DNA of 40,013 nucleotides from Bacteroidetes bacterium ADurb.Bin013 (GTDB lineage Bacteria; Bacteroidota; Bacteroidia; Bacteroidales; UBA932), in NCBI GenBank assembly GCA_002071385.1, contig MWFB01000018.1, forward strand, positions 1 through 40,013. The letters run 5' to 3'. The notes beneath the pieces were generated by a model, which was given only the letters and a program-made list of their open reading frames with translations, had not been told where the DNA came from and made no database searches. Below, piece after piece: positions 24,947 through 32,603 of this stretch. How positions within the stretch are numbered: position 1 is the first letter of the stretch; each line of letters starts with the position of its first letter. The position numbers were made by a program, and so were the translations under genes.

Positions 24947-26242
24947 ATGAAAACAACCAAGAAGTTCCTTCTTCCCGACCAGGAAATTCCCACGGCATGG
25001 TATAACGTGCTGGCCGATATGCCGCCATTGCAACCCATGTTGAACCCGGCTACAAAAGAACCCGTCAAACCTTCGGACCTTGAGCCCCTGTTTGCCAAAG
25101 GACTCATTGAACAGGAATTTTCCACAGAACGATGGATCCCCATTCCGGAAGAGGTACGCACGTTATATAAGATATACCGCCCAACCCCCCTGGTCCGCGC
25201 CAGCGGCCTGGAAAAAGCGCTGGACACCCCGGCACGTATCTATTTCAAGAATGAAAGCGTTTCCCCCGTGGGATCCCACAAACTTAACACAGCCCTTCCC
25301 CAGGCCTATTATAATAAAATAGAGGGAGTCAAGAATCTTGCCACAGAAACAGGAGCCGGTCAATGGGGGTCTGCCCTGAGCATTGCCTGCAGCCATTTTG
25401 GCCTAAACACGGAAGTATTCATGGTCAGGCTCAGCTACGACCAGAAACCATACCGGAAGGTGGTCATGCAGACGTACGGCGCAAAAGTAATCCCTTCTCC
25501 CAGCAACCTTACCAAGGCAGGACAGAAGTTTTTGGCAGAGAAACCCCATACCAACGGATCGCTGGGCATGGCCATATCGGAAGCCTGCGAAAGGGCCGTG
25601 ACCACACCCGACACCCGTTATACATTGGGCAGCGTCCTGAACATGGTCATGTTGCACCAGACCATCATAGGACTGGAAGCAGAGCGCCAGTTCGAGATGG
25701 CCGGGGATTATCCCGACACCATCATCGGGTGTTTCGGCGGAGGCTCCAATTTCGGGGGTATAAGCCTGCCTTTTCTACGTCACCAGCTTGCCGGAAAAGC
25801 CGGGTTTGATTTCATAGCGGCCGAAAGCTCGGGTTGTCCCAAACTGACCAAAGGCACCTTCCGTTACGATCACGGCGATACTGCAGGGATGACACCGCTC
25901 ATTCCCATGTACACCCTGGGCTGCGAATACGAACCCGCGGCCATCCATGCGGGGGGATTGCGTTATCACGGCGCAGGGGCCATCATGAGCCAGTTGTTGA
26001 AGGACAAGATCATCCGTGCGGTGGCCATTGACCAGGACGAATGCTTTAAGGTGGGGATCCTTTTTTCCCGTTGCGAAGGGATCATTCCCGCTCCTGAATC
26101 GACCCACGCCATTGCGGCAACCGTTCGGGAAGCCCTCAAGGCAAAAGAAGAAGGCCGTGAAAAGGTCATCTTGTTCAACCTTTCCGGTCACGGCCTCCTG
26201 GATCTGAGCGCCTACGAATCTTTTCTCAACGGGAAGCTTTGA
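24947..26242 (+). CDS. trpB2: Tryptophan synthase beta chain-like enzyme, TrpB2 type
   Basis: TrpB enzymes condense indole with serine on pyridoxal phosphate to give tryptophan. The 431 residues start MKTTKKFLLPDQEIPTAWYN, the long N-terminus of the TrpB2 branch rather than TrpB1. The PLP lysine is Lys112 in SVSPVGSHKLNTALPQAYY, and the phosphate-binding GGGSN is at 264-268 (CFGGGSNFGG). Other blocks are TETGAGQWGSALSIAC and AGGLRYHGAGAIMS. TrpB2 usually works without a TrpA partner, and no trpA is adjacent. Control by the upstream Trp attenuator supports a role in tryptophan supply or indole salvage. Its last 17 bases overlap the convergent gene. Confidence 0.93.
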   Translation: MKTTKKFLLPDQEIPTAWYNVLADMPPLQPMLNPATKEPVKPSDLEPLFAKGLIEQEFSTERWIPIPEEVRTLYKIYRPTPLVRASGLEKALDTPARIYFKNESVSPVGSHKLNTALPQAYYNKIEGVKNLATETGAGQWGSALSIACSHFGLNTEVFMVRLSYDQKPYRKVVMQTYGAKVIPSPSNLTKAGQKFLAEKPHTNGSLGMAISEACERAVTTPDTRYTLGSVLNMVMLHQTIIGLEAERQFEMAGDYPDTIIGCFGGGSNFGGISLPFLRHQLAGKAGFDFIAAESSGCPKLTKGTFRYDHGDTAGMTPLIPMYTLGCEYEPAAIHAGGLRYHGAGAIMSQLLKDKIIRAVAIDQDECFKVGILFSRCEGIIPAPESTHAIAATVREALKAKEEGREKVILFNLSGHGLLDLSAYESFLNGKL

Positions 26243-27017
26243 CCAGCTGAAGGAACAGGGGAAGCAGCGCGTCGTCACCCTCTGAGACGGGACCTTCGGG
26301 ATGGAACTGCACCCCAATGACATTGGGGTTGCCTTTCATCTCGATGCCTTCCACGATCCCGTCGGGGGCTGTGGCAGAAACCACAAAGCCCGGCGCAACG
26401 TCTTTGACCGACTGGTGGTGGAAGGAATTGACCCGGTATGTGTCCCCGTCTTCCAGCACCTCTTTGAGGATGCCGTAGAGCGTGGTACCCCGGTTCACCG
26501 TTATGGTATGGGTGCCGTATTCCCGGGGAGCGTTCTGCCGGTGTTTTACCAGGTTGACCGACCTGACCTGGGAAGGGATGTCCTGGTATAATGTGCCTCC
26601 GAAAGCCACGTTCAGGACCTGTTCCCCTCGGCAGATGCCCAGCAAGGGTATCCCGCGCTCCACAGCCGCACGGGCCAGGTGAATGTCAAAGAAATCCCGT
26701 ACGGGAACCATCCCTCCCATACCAGGGATGGGTTCTTCCCCGTACCAGCGGAGGGGGTCCACATCTTCCCCGCCGGTAAGTATGAGCCCGTCAATGGATT
26801 CCACCATACGCGCTATGATGGCCGGATCGTCTGTCACCGGAAGTATCACAGGGATACCCCCGGCTTTCCGGACTGAAATGATATACGTGTTGGGCACGCA
26901 GTTCTGGGAAGTCTCGTACGTGGCAGAAAGCCCTATGATGGGTGCCTTTTCCTGTGCATGTGCAGGATTCGGAAAATACAAGGCGGCCAGTAGCCAGAAG
27001 ATCAATGTTTTTTTCAT
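26226..27017 (-). CDS. Exported gamma-glutamyl-gamma-aminobutyrate hydrolase-like protein (class I glutamine amidotransferase, peptidase C26)
   Basis: The 263 residues begin with a Sec signal peptide, MKKTLIFWLLAALYFPNPAHAQ, with a likely cleavage after AHA (about residue 21). The mature domain is PuuD-like: GLILTGGEDVDPLRWYGEE, the nucleophile elbow LLGICRGEQVLNVAFGGTLYQDI with Cys129, and GVQFHPEG with His239 and Glu241 completing the Cys-His-Glu triad. Relatives hydrolyse gamma-glutamyl amide bonds, usually in the cytoplasm. Here a periplasmic location is predicted, so a gamma-glutamyl peptide from cell wall or diet is a plausible substrate (inference). It overlaps the upstream serine hydrolase gene by 4 bp. 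Confidence 0.88.
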   Translation of the reverse strand: MKKTLIFWLLAALYFPNPAHAQEKAPIIGLSATYETSQNCVPNTYIISVRKAGGIPVILPVTDDPAIIARMVESIDGLILTGGEDVDPLRWYGEEPIPGMGGMVPVRDFFDIHLARAAVERGIPLLGICRGEQVLNVAFGGTLYQDIPSQVRSVNLVKHRQNAPREYGTHTITVNRGTTLYGILKEVLEDGDTYRVNSFHHQSVKDVAPGFVVSATAPDGIVEGIEMKGNPNVIGVQFHPEGPVSEGDDALLPLFLQLVKASR

Positions 27018-28501
27018 TTGCGGGCCCTCCAGAGTCCCATATTTTCATTTTGATGTAAATCCAGGTCAAAAGTCAGGAGGTGATCCTCCATCGCGAATTT
27101 CATGGTAAAGGCAGATCCTCCGGAACGGAAACGGAATGTTTCACCGGTGACATGGGTCATCAGGTGTTTCCGGTTTGGAAAATCTTCCGGTCCCAGGGTG
27201 ATGTACAAATTACCGTTCTCCAGGGTGATGACAGCTTCTCCCATGGCCTGGTGGGTGTATGTCCCCACATAATGGGGGTAGGGAGCCGGAGGTTCGGCAA
27301 CACGGGAAGCCTGTTCCTTTTTTTCTTTATTTTCCCTTTCCAGGGCCTCGGCCAGGAATTTTTCGAGCGCCTGGCGGCTGTAATCCTGGAAAGGCAGGTC
27401 CATGTAATAGTCAATCACATGGCGCATAATGGCATAGCGAGGATCGGAAGGGGGTTCGCAATTGCTGAGCCACATGAGCCCCAGGTCCAACTCCGGGACA
27501 AAGGCACAGATGGCTGTGAAGCCCCAGGTGGTCCCGGTATGGAACCAGACACGGTACCGGTTGTTTTGTTCCACAAACCAGCAGGGGGCATAAATATTCG
27601 TTTTTGTATCCGTCTGTGACGTGATGAGCTGGCCCATGTGCAGGTAATCCATCTGGGCAGCAGACAACAAGGTGTCCCCATCCACAACGCCATTGGATAG
27701 ATGAAGCCGGCACCATTGCATCATATCGGTCACGGTGGAGTTGATGCCGCCGGCTGCTCCTATGACCGTAAGCCAGTGCAGCGCCTGTTCTTCGCCCTCC
27801 ATGGGGGCTGTATGTATCTTCCCGTTCCGGACGGTGGTTTCGTGGGGGGTGTTCCCGTTTGCAGTAGCCAGGAATCCATCTTCATTGGTGCTGGTATTGT
27901 GCATACCCAGGGGGGTGAAGATCCTTTCCTGCAGGTTGTCTTCCCAGCTTTTGCCCGTCACGGCCTCGATGATCTTCTGGGCAACAATGAACATCACATT
28001 GTTATAGCCATATGTTGTCCTGACACTGTTTGCCGGGGGAATGAACCTTAACATGCGGTAGACATCGTCCCTGCCGTATCCCAGGCAGGGGATGTAAGTG
28101 CCAGCCTGGCCGGGAAGCCCGGAACGGTGCAGGAACAGGTCTCTCACTTCCAGGTTGTCTGTCACCCAGGGGTCGTACAGGGCAAAATCGGGCAGGTACC
28201 ATTTGACGGGGTCATTCCAGTTGACCAGCCCGTCGTCCACCAGCATGGCCATGAGTGTGGCCGTGAATGATTTGCTGACCGAACCTATCTGGAACACGGT
28301 GTTGCCATCTACGGGCAACCCGCTGCCGTTGCGTTTTTCTCCAAATCCCTGGACAAAAACGATGGAGTCATTTTTGATGACCGCCAGGGCAGAGCCGGTG
28401 ATATTCCATTCTTTAGCCACCTGTTGGAAATACGGGGCGAAATCCTGAGCCCCCAGGAGTGCGGGGAACAGGAGCAGTGTGAGTAAGAAGTGTTTTTTCA
28501 T
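27014..28501 (-). CDS. Exported serine beta-lactamase-like hydrolase (class C/DD-peptidase family) with C-terminal beta domain
   Basis: The 495 residues have a signal peptide, MKKHFLLTLLLFPALLGAQ, and a beta-lactamase/transpeptidase-like domain. SxxK is Ser74-Lys77 (IGSVSKSFTATLMA), the YxN motif is Tyr166-Asn168 (TTYGYNNVMF), and HTG at 321-323 replaces KTG. All are intact. After about residue 400, a lipocalin-like C-terminal domain of the DUF3471 type follows (YVGTYTHQAMGEAVITLENGNLYITL). Such proteins include D-aminopeptidases, esterases and peptidoglycan-peptide hydrolases; beta-lactam resistance is not implied. It is first of two genes, coupled to the C26 hydrolase. Its promoter is of the leaderless type. 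Confidence 0.9.
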   Translation of the reverse strand: MKKHFLLTLLLFPALLGAQDFAPYFQQVAKEWNITGSALAVIKNDSIVFVQGFGEKRNGSGLPVDGNTVFQIGSVSKSFTATLMAMLVDDGLVNWNDPVKWYLPDFALYDPWVTDNLEVRDLFLHRSGLPGQAGTYIPCLGYGRDDVYRMLRFIPPANSVRTTYGYNNVMFIVAQKIIEAVTGKSWEDNLQERIFTPLGMHNTSTNEDGFLATANGNTPHETTVRNGKIHTAPMEGEEQALHWLTVIGAAGGINSTVTDMMQWCRLHLSNGVVDGDTLLSAAQMDYLHMGQLITSQTDTKTNIYAPCWFVEQNNRYRVWFHTGTTWGFTAICAFVPELDLGLMWLSNCEPPSDPRYAIMRHVIDYYMDLPFQDYSRQALEKFLAEALERENKEKKEQASRVAEPPAPYPHYVGTYTHQAMGEAVITLENGNLYITLGPEDFPNRKHLMTHVTGETFRFRSGGSAFTMKFAMEDHLLTFDLDLHQNENMGLWRARK

Positions 28502-28505
28502 CTGA

Positions 28506-28513
28506 TAAAGATA
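28506..28513 (-). promoter_or_regulatory. -7 promoter box, leaderless type, for the serine hydrolase operon
   Basis: The minus strand reads TATCTTTA, four bases, ATG (start 28501). The ATG begins a signal peptide, so it is almost certainly the true start. Confidence 0.55.
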
Positions 28514-28522
28514 TAAATATTT

Positions 28523-28530
28523 TATCTTTG
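28523..28530 (+). promoter_or_regulatory. -7 promoter box, leaderless type, for radA
   Basis: TATCTTTG, four bases (TGTA), ATG at 28535. Together with 28506-28513 this packs two divergent promoters into the 33 bp between start codons. Confidence 0.6.
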
Positions 28531-28534
28531 TGTA

Positions 28535-29908
28535 ATGAGTAAAGTCAAGAAAGCCTGGTTTTGCCAGAACTGCGGAGCCGAGTCGTCAAAATGGCTCGGA
28601 CGCTGCCCTTCCTGCGGGGAATGGAATACTTTTGCAGAAGAGATCATCAGTGCTCCGGGCAGGCAGGAAACCCTCACCCCTGCCGCCAAAGCTGTGCCCA
28701 TAGGAGAGATTTCCACGGCACAGCAGGAGCGGATATCCCTTAATAATACGGAGCTGGAGCGCATCCTGGGCGGGGGGCTTGTTCCCGGGTCTGTCGTCCT
28801 GCTGGGAGGGGAGCCCGGGATTGGGAAATCAACCCTCAGCCTGCAGATTCCACTGCATGCACCCCATCTGCTCACGTTATATGTGTCAGGGGAGGAATCG
28901 GCCCGCCAGATCAGGATGCGCGCTCAAAGGCTCCTGGGCGGGAAGGACACGGAAAAAATGCCGGACAATTGCCTGGTGTTGTGCGAGACCATGCTGGAAA
29001 ACATCCTGGAACAGGCGTACGCTGTCAAGCCTTCCCTGTTGATCGTGGATTCCATACAGACCGCTTATTCGCAACACCTGGAATCCTCGCCCGGAAGCGT
29101 CACCCAAGTACGTGAATGTGCGGCCCTGTTGCTCAAATATGCAAAACAGACGCATGTCCCGGTCATCCTGGTAGGGCATATCACCAAGGAAGGAAGCATT
29201 GCCGGTCCCAAGGTGCTGGAGCATATCGTGGATGTGGTGCTGCAATTTGAAGGGGACAGCACACACGCATACCGCATGCTGCGAGGCATCAAGAACCGGT
29301 ACGGCTCCACGGCGGAACTGGCCCTGTTTGAAATGACCGGCCATGGCCTGAGGCAGGTGGACAATCCGTCCGAGATGTTCATACCCCTGCACGATGAAGA
29401 CCTGAGCGGCATTGCCGTGGCAGCTACGATAGACGGGACACGACCCTTTCTGATAGAAACACAGGCGCTGGTCAGCACGGCTGCTTACGGAACGCCACAG
29501 CGTTCGGCCAACGGTTTTGATACCCGCAGGATGAACATGCTCCTGGCGGTACTGGAGAAAAGGGCGGGATTCCGCCTGGCGGCCAAGGATGTGTTCCTGA
29601 ACATGGCCGGCGGGCTGCGGGTGGCCGATCCGGCGGTAGACCTGTCTGTGGTCGCAGCCATCCTTTCCTCGGCCTTTGACCTGGCTATACCGGCCCGGTG
29701 GTGTTTTGCCGCAGAGGTTGGGCTGAGTGGGGAAATCCGGCCCGTCCCTCACCTGGAACGCAGGATTGCCGAGGCAAACCGCCTGGGATTTGAAAAAATA
29801 TTCATTTCATCGTACAATTCCCGCATACATATCCCGAAAGGGACACAGATGGAGATAGAGAAGGTGACCGGGGTGGGACCGCTGGCCCGGATGCTCTTTA
29901 AAATCTGA
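28535..29908 (+). CDS. radA: DNA repair protein RadA
   Basis: RadA is a RecA-like, DnaB-type branch-migration helicase in recombinational repair. The 457 residues are full length: the zinc finger has Cys10, Cys13, Cys24 and Cys27, Walker A is GGEPGIGKST at 91-100, and Walker B is LLIVDSIQT. The RadA-specific KNRYG motif is at 253-257, and a Lon-like C-terminal domain contains KDVFLNMAGGLRVADPAVDLSVVAAILSS. The start has only four bases after a consensus promoter box, so the mRNA is predicted to be leaderless. The last 11 bases overlap the convergent gene. Confidence 0.97.
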   Translation: MSKVKKAWFCQNCGAESSKWLGRCPSCGEWNTFAEEIISAPGRQETLTPAAKAVPIGEISTAQQERISLNNTELERILGGGLVPGSVVLLGGEPGIGKSTLSLQIPLHAPHLLTLYVSGEESARQIRMRAQRLLGGKDTEKMPDNCLVLCETMLENILEQAYAVKPSLLIVDSIQTAYSQHLESSPGSVTQVRECAALLLKYAKQTHVPVILVGHITKEGSIAGPKVLEHIVDVVLQFEGDSTHAYRMLRGIKNRYGSTAELALFEMTGHGLRQVDNPSEMFIPLHDEDLSGIAVAATIDGTRPFLIETQALVSTAAYGTPQRSANGFDTRRMNMLLAVLEKRAGFRLAAKDVFLNMAGGLRVADPAVDLSVVAAILSSAFDLAIPARWCFAAEVGLSGEIRPVPHLERRIAEANRLGFEKIFISSYNSRIHIPKGTQMEIEKVTGVGPLARMLFKI

Positions 29909-30536
29909 CTGAGACCCCTGCGTTGGCAATGCCCTTGTAGCCCAGCCCGATATCGGCAAATACCCCGAAAGAGCCACCCCATCTCACCCGTAGCGGGCTC
30001 AGATGGTAGGCGAACCGCCACTTGCGGGTATCGGTAGAAATGTCTGAAGAACCCGATACAATCATTTCCTGTTCATCTATCCAGCGGGTAATACCGGCGG
30101 CCGCGTGTGCCGAAAGCTCCCACATGCCGGTCCGGTAATAGATCCAGTGAGCCGTTACCAGCCCGGTGATGCTCAACACACTGCTTTTGAAAACCGCTGT
30201 TTGGGTGCCGGTCTTCGCCATTTCCATCATGGCGGCACTGATGCCCACGTACCCTCCCAGGCTCATGTAAGGGGAAGTATAGTAATTGTAGCCTAAAGCG
30301 GCAATCCCCGTATAGACAAAACGGTCTGGAACGTACTTGTTCCCGTCCCTGGCCACTATCGTTACCTTGCGGATCTGTGTACTCAATTCCTGGAACGTGG
30401 GAGCCCCGTATTGCAGGAAAACTTCGTGCTTGTCATACGTTATGTAATCGTACGTATGGTATTGTGCTGCCAGCTTTCCCGCGGACAACGGCAGCAGGCA
30501 GGCAGCGACAGCGATCAGAAAAAACAGTTTTTTCAT
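29898..30536 (-). CDS. Putative outer-membrane beta-barrel protein of unknown function
   Basis: The 212 residues have a signal peptide, MKKLFFLIAVAACLLPLSAGKLAAQ. Alternating polar/hydrophobic strands rich in Tyr, Gly and Ala follow (ALGYNYYTSPYMSLGGYVGIS, AHWIYYRTGMWELSAHAAAGI, RVRWGGSFGVFADIGLGY). The protein ends IANAGVSVRF with a terminal Phe, the usual outer-membrane barrel ending. I do not recognise a specific family. Its ATG shares one base with the stop of the flippase-like gene (TAATG), so the two are coupled. It converges on radA with an 11-bp overlap. Confidence 0.75.
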   Translation of the reverse strand: MKKLFFLIAVAACLLPLSAGKLAAQYHTYDYITYDKHEVFLQYGAPTFQELSTQIRKVTIVARDGNKYVPDRFVYTGIAALGYNYYTSPYMSLGGYVGISAAMMEMAKTGTQTAVFKSSVLSITGLVTAHWIYYRTGMWELSAHAAAGITRWIDEQEMIVSGSSDISTDTRKWRFAYHLSPLRVRWGGSFGVFADIGLGYKGIANAGVSVRF

Positions 30537-31540
30537 TATTGTACCTCTTTGGGTTTATTTCTTTTGGATATGCTCATATAGATCACGGCGAACAATCCGG
30601 TCAACAGCATTGTAACAGCCTGTGATTCATGGCTAATGGTGGCAAAGACCATCCCGCCTGTCTGGGTCTGGCCGTATACGGCCACCAGCGCCAGGGTCAC
30701 TATGAAATGAAAGGCTCCTATCCCGCCCTGAACCGGGACAACCCATCCAAAACTCCCCACGACCATCAGGAACAGCGCGTCTGTGAAATTCAGCTGGTTC
30801 CTCAGGGGAGTAGCCAGGATGGTGCAGTAACTGGTACATATGTAAAGGAACCACATAAGGAGGGTGAGAAAGAAAAAATATCCCTTGCGGGGCATTTTCA
30901 GGCTTTGCACCAGTCCATTCCAGATGCCCCGGAAAAAATCTCCCGTCTTTCTGAAAACCTTGATCCGGCCCAGTGGTTTGCGGAGCAGGACCAGGACCAG
31001 CACAACCGCCAGGACGGGGCCTGCAACCAGGATGACGGCCAGTGCAGAAGAGCCTCCAAGCCGGTTCATGAGAGGGTCCCAGATCTGGGTGACCATGAAA
31101 CGGCCGAAAACATCCATGCGCAGGAAGGCAACGGCTATGGTTATCAGCACCAGGCATAGTACATCAAAAGTCCTTTCCAGGACAACGGTTCCCAGGACTT
31201 TGTCAAAGCCCAGACCAGCACGTTGTGCGACCACCCCGCATCGGGCAACCTCTCCGGCCCTGGGCAGGGCGAAATTTGTCAGATACGCCATACCCACGCC
31301 GTTGAAGGTATCCAGCCTTCTTACAGGTTTTCCCAAACCAAGCAGGATGATCCTCCAGCGGGCAGCCCGGACATAAAAGGAAAAGGCTCCCACCAGCATG
31401 GACATCAGGATCCAGAAATAATCCGCAGAGCGCAGGCCTGCCATGAAATCATCCCAATAGATGCCCCTGAAGGAAAAGTAAAGCAACACCAGGGCAAGAG
31501 CCGCAAACAGCAGTACTTTCAGGGTTTTTTTCCACTTCAT
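30536..31540 (-). CDS. Lysylphosphatidylglycerol synthase/flippase-like integral membrane protein (YbhN/AglD family)
   Basis: This encodes 334 residues from MKWKKTLKVLLFAALALVLLYFSFRGI, with about eight hydrophobic helices. The family signature is SFYVRAARWRIILLGLGKP..NGVGMAYLTNFALPRAGEVARCGVVAQRAGLGFDKVLGTVVLERTFDVLCL, including the PRAGE motif and ER dipeptide; GSFGWVVPVQGGIGAFHFIVTLAL comes later. The aminoacyl-transferase domain of MprF is absent, so it is the stand-alone lipid-transporter type. The lipid moved is unknown. The frame continues upstream to 31558, but that ATG lies upstream of the -7 box at 31548-31555, so 31540 is chosen. Confidence 0.87.
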   Translation of the reverse strand: MKWKKTLKVLLFAALALVLLYFSFRGIYWDDFMAGLRSADYFWILMSMLVGAFSFYVRAARWRIILLGLGKPVRRLDTFNGVGMAYLTNFALPRAGEVARCGVVAQRAGLGFDKVLGTVVLERTFDVLCLVLITIAVAFLRMDVFGRFMVTQIWDPLMNRLGGSSALAVILVAGPVLAVVLVLVLLRKPLGRIKVFRKTGDFFRGIWNGLVQSLKMPRKGYFFFLTLLMWFLYICTSYCTILATPLRNQLNFTDALFLMVVGSFGWVVPVQGGIGAFHFIVTLALVAVYGQTQTGGMVFATISHESQAVTMLLTGLFAVIYMSISKRNKPKEVQ

Positions 31541-31547
31541 GACCCGG

Positions 31548-31555
31548 CAAAGGTA
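31548..31555 (-). promoter_or_regulatory. -7 promoter box for the flippase-like gene
   Basis: The minus strand reads TACCTTTG with seven bases to the ATG at 31540, giving a predicted leader of only a few bases. Confidence 0.55.
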
Positions 31556-31583
31556 CAAAAAAAGGACATTCGGAAAATTAGAT

Positions 31584-31591
31584 TAAATTTG
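31584..31591 (+). promoter_or_regulatory. -7 promoter box for the PfkB kinase-aro unit
   Basis: TAAATTTG matches TAnnTTTG, 18 nt before ATG 31610. The alternative GTG at 31601 would be only 9 nt away. Confidence 0.6.
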
Positions 31592-31609
31592 CTGTAAATA
31601 GTGGTTTTT

Positions 31610-32602
31610 ATGAAATCTATCCTTGGAATCGGGAATGCCCTGACAGATATCCTTGCTTTACTTCCCGACGACTCCCTGCTGGAGCATTTCCACATTCCTC
31701 ACGGCAGCATGCAACACGTAGACGCTCTCACCGCTGACAGGATCTGGCAGCACCTCAAACCCATAGGGGTACAGTATGTGGCGGGCGGGTCTGCAGCAAA
31801 CACCATTACGGGAACCGCCGTTCTGGGCATGCCCTCGGGCTTCATAGGGAAGGTGGGAGACGACGAGCTGGGCTCGCTTTTCTATGCAGACCAACAGCGC
31901 AACGGCATCAAATCCTGCCTGCTCAAAGGGATCCACTCCTCGGGACGGGCCATGGTTTTTGTAACTGGACCCGATGCGGACCGCACCTTTGCCGTATACC
32001 TGGGGGCTGCCCTGGAGCTGGTTCCGGAAGACCTCAGGCCAGAAATGTTTGCAGGATACGATTATTTCCACATAGAGGGATACCTGGTCCAGAATCAGCA
32101 CCTGGTGCGCAGGGCAGTCAAGCTGGCACGCGAGGCGGGCATGGTCATTTCCATTGACATGGCCAGCTACAATGTGGTGGAAAGCAACAACCCCTTCCTG
32201 CACGACATTGTGGAGAATTACGTGGACATTGTCTTTGCCAATGAGACGGAAGCCTTGTCCTTTACCGGCAAGGAACCCCGGGAAGCCGTGCGTGAGATCG
32301 CGAAGATCTGCAAGGTGGGGGTGGTCAAGATGGGAAAGCTGGGTTCACTTGTCAGAAGCGGGGACAAGGAATATGAAATTGACATATGGCCCGGGATTTC
32401 CATAGACGGAACCGGTGCAGGGGACTTGTATGCCGCAGGTTTCCTTTTCGCCCATTCCCAAGGGCTTTCCCTGCGCAAATGTGGTGACATAGGGTCCATG
32501 GTCGCCGCCAAAGTGGTAGAGGTCATTGGTCCCAAAATAGATATTCCCCGCTGGAAAGCGGTAAAACAGGAAATTCGTCAACGTATACAGGACCCTGAAT
32601 AA
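31610..32602 (+). CDS. PfkB-family sugar/nucleoside kinase (adenosine kinase-like)
   Basis: This encodes 330 residues from MKSILGIGNALTDILALLPDD. The ribokinase-fold signatures are GGSAANTITGTAVLG with the GKVGDDELG that follows, the N-loop FANETEALSFTG, and the anion-hole/catalytic motif GTGAGDLYAAGFLF, where the Asp is the base. Bacteroidota homologues are annotated as adenosine kinase or PfkB kinase; the substrate is not certain. A GTG start at 31601 is possible, but promoter spacing and homologue starts favour 31610. It lies 1 bp ahead of the DAHP synthase gene, probably co-transcribed, although no functional link to aromatics is obvious. Confidence 0.9.
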   Translation: MKSILGIGNALTDILALLPDDSLLEHFHIPHGSMQHVDALTADRIWQHLKPIGVQYVAGGSAANTITGTAVLGMPSGFIGKVGDDELGSLFYADQQRNGIKSCLLKGIHSSGRAMVFVTGPDADRTFAVYLGAALELVPEDLRPEMFAGYDYFHIEGYLVQNQHLVRRAVKLAREAGMVISIDMASYNVVESNNPFLHDIVENYVDIVFANETEALSFTGKEPREAVREIAKICKVGVVKMGKLGSLVRSGDKEYEIDIWPGISIDGTGAGDLYAAGFLFAHSQGLSLRKCGDIGSMVAAKVVEVIGPKIDIPRWKAVKQEIRQRIQDPE

Positions 32603-32603
32603 C

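Noticed and set aside
27014-28501. Antibiotic-resistance beta-lactamase
   Set aside because: The SxxK/YxN/HTG set with a C-terminal lipocalin-like domain is common to many peptidases and esterases of this family; resistance cannot be inferred.
31541-31558. Upstream start MYLCRV for the flippase-like protein
   Set aside because: The consensus -7 box at 31548-31555 lies within these codons, so the transcript begins after that ATG.
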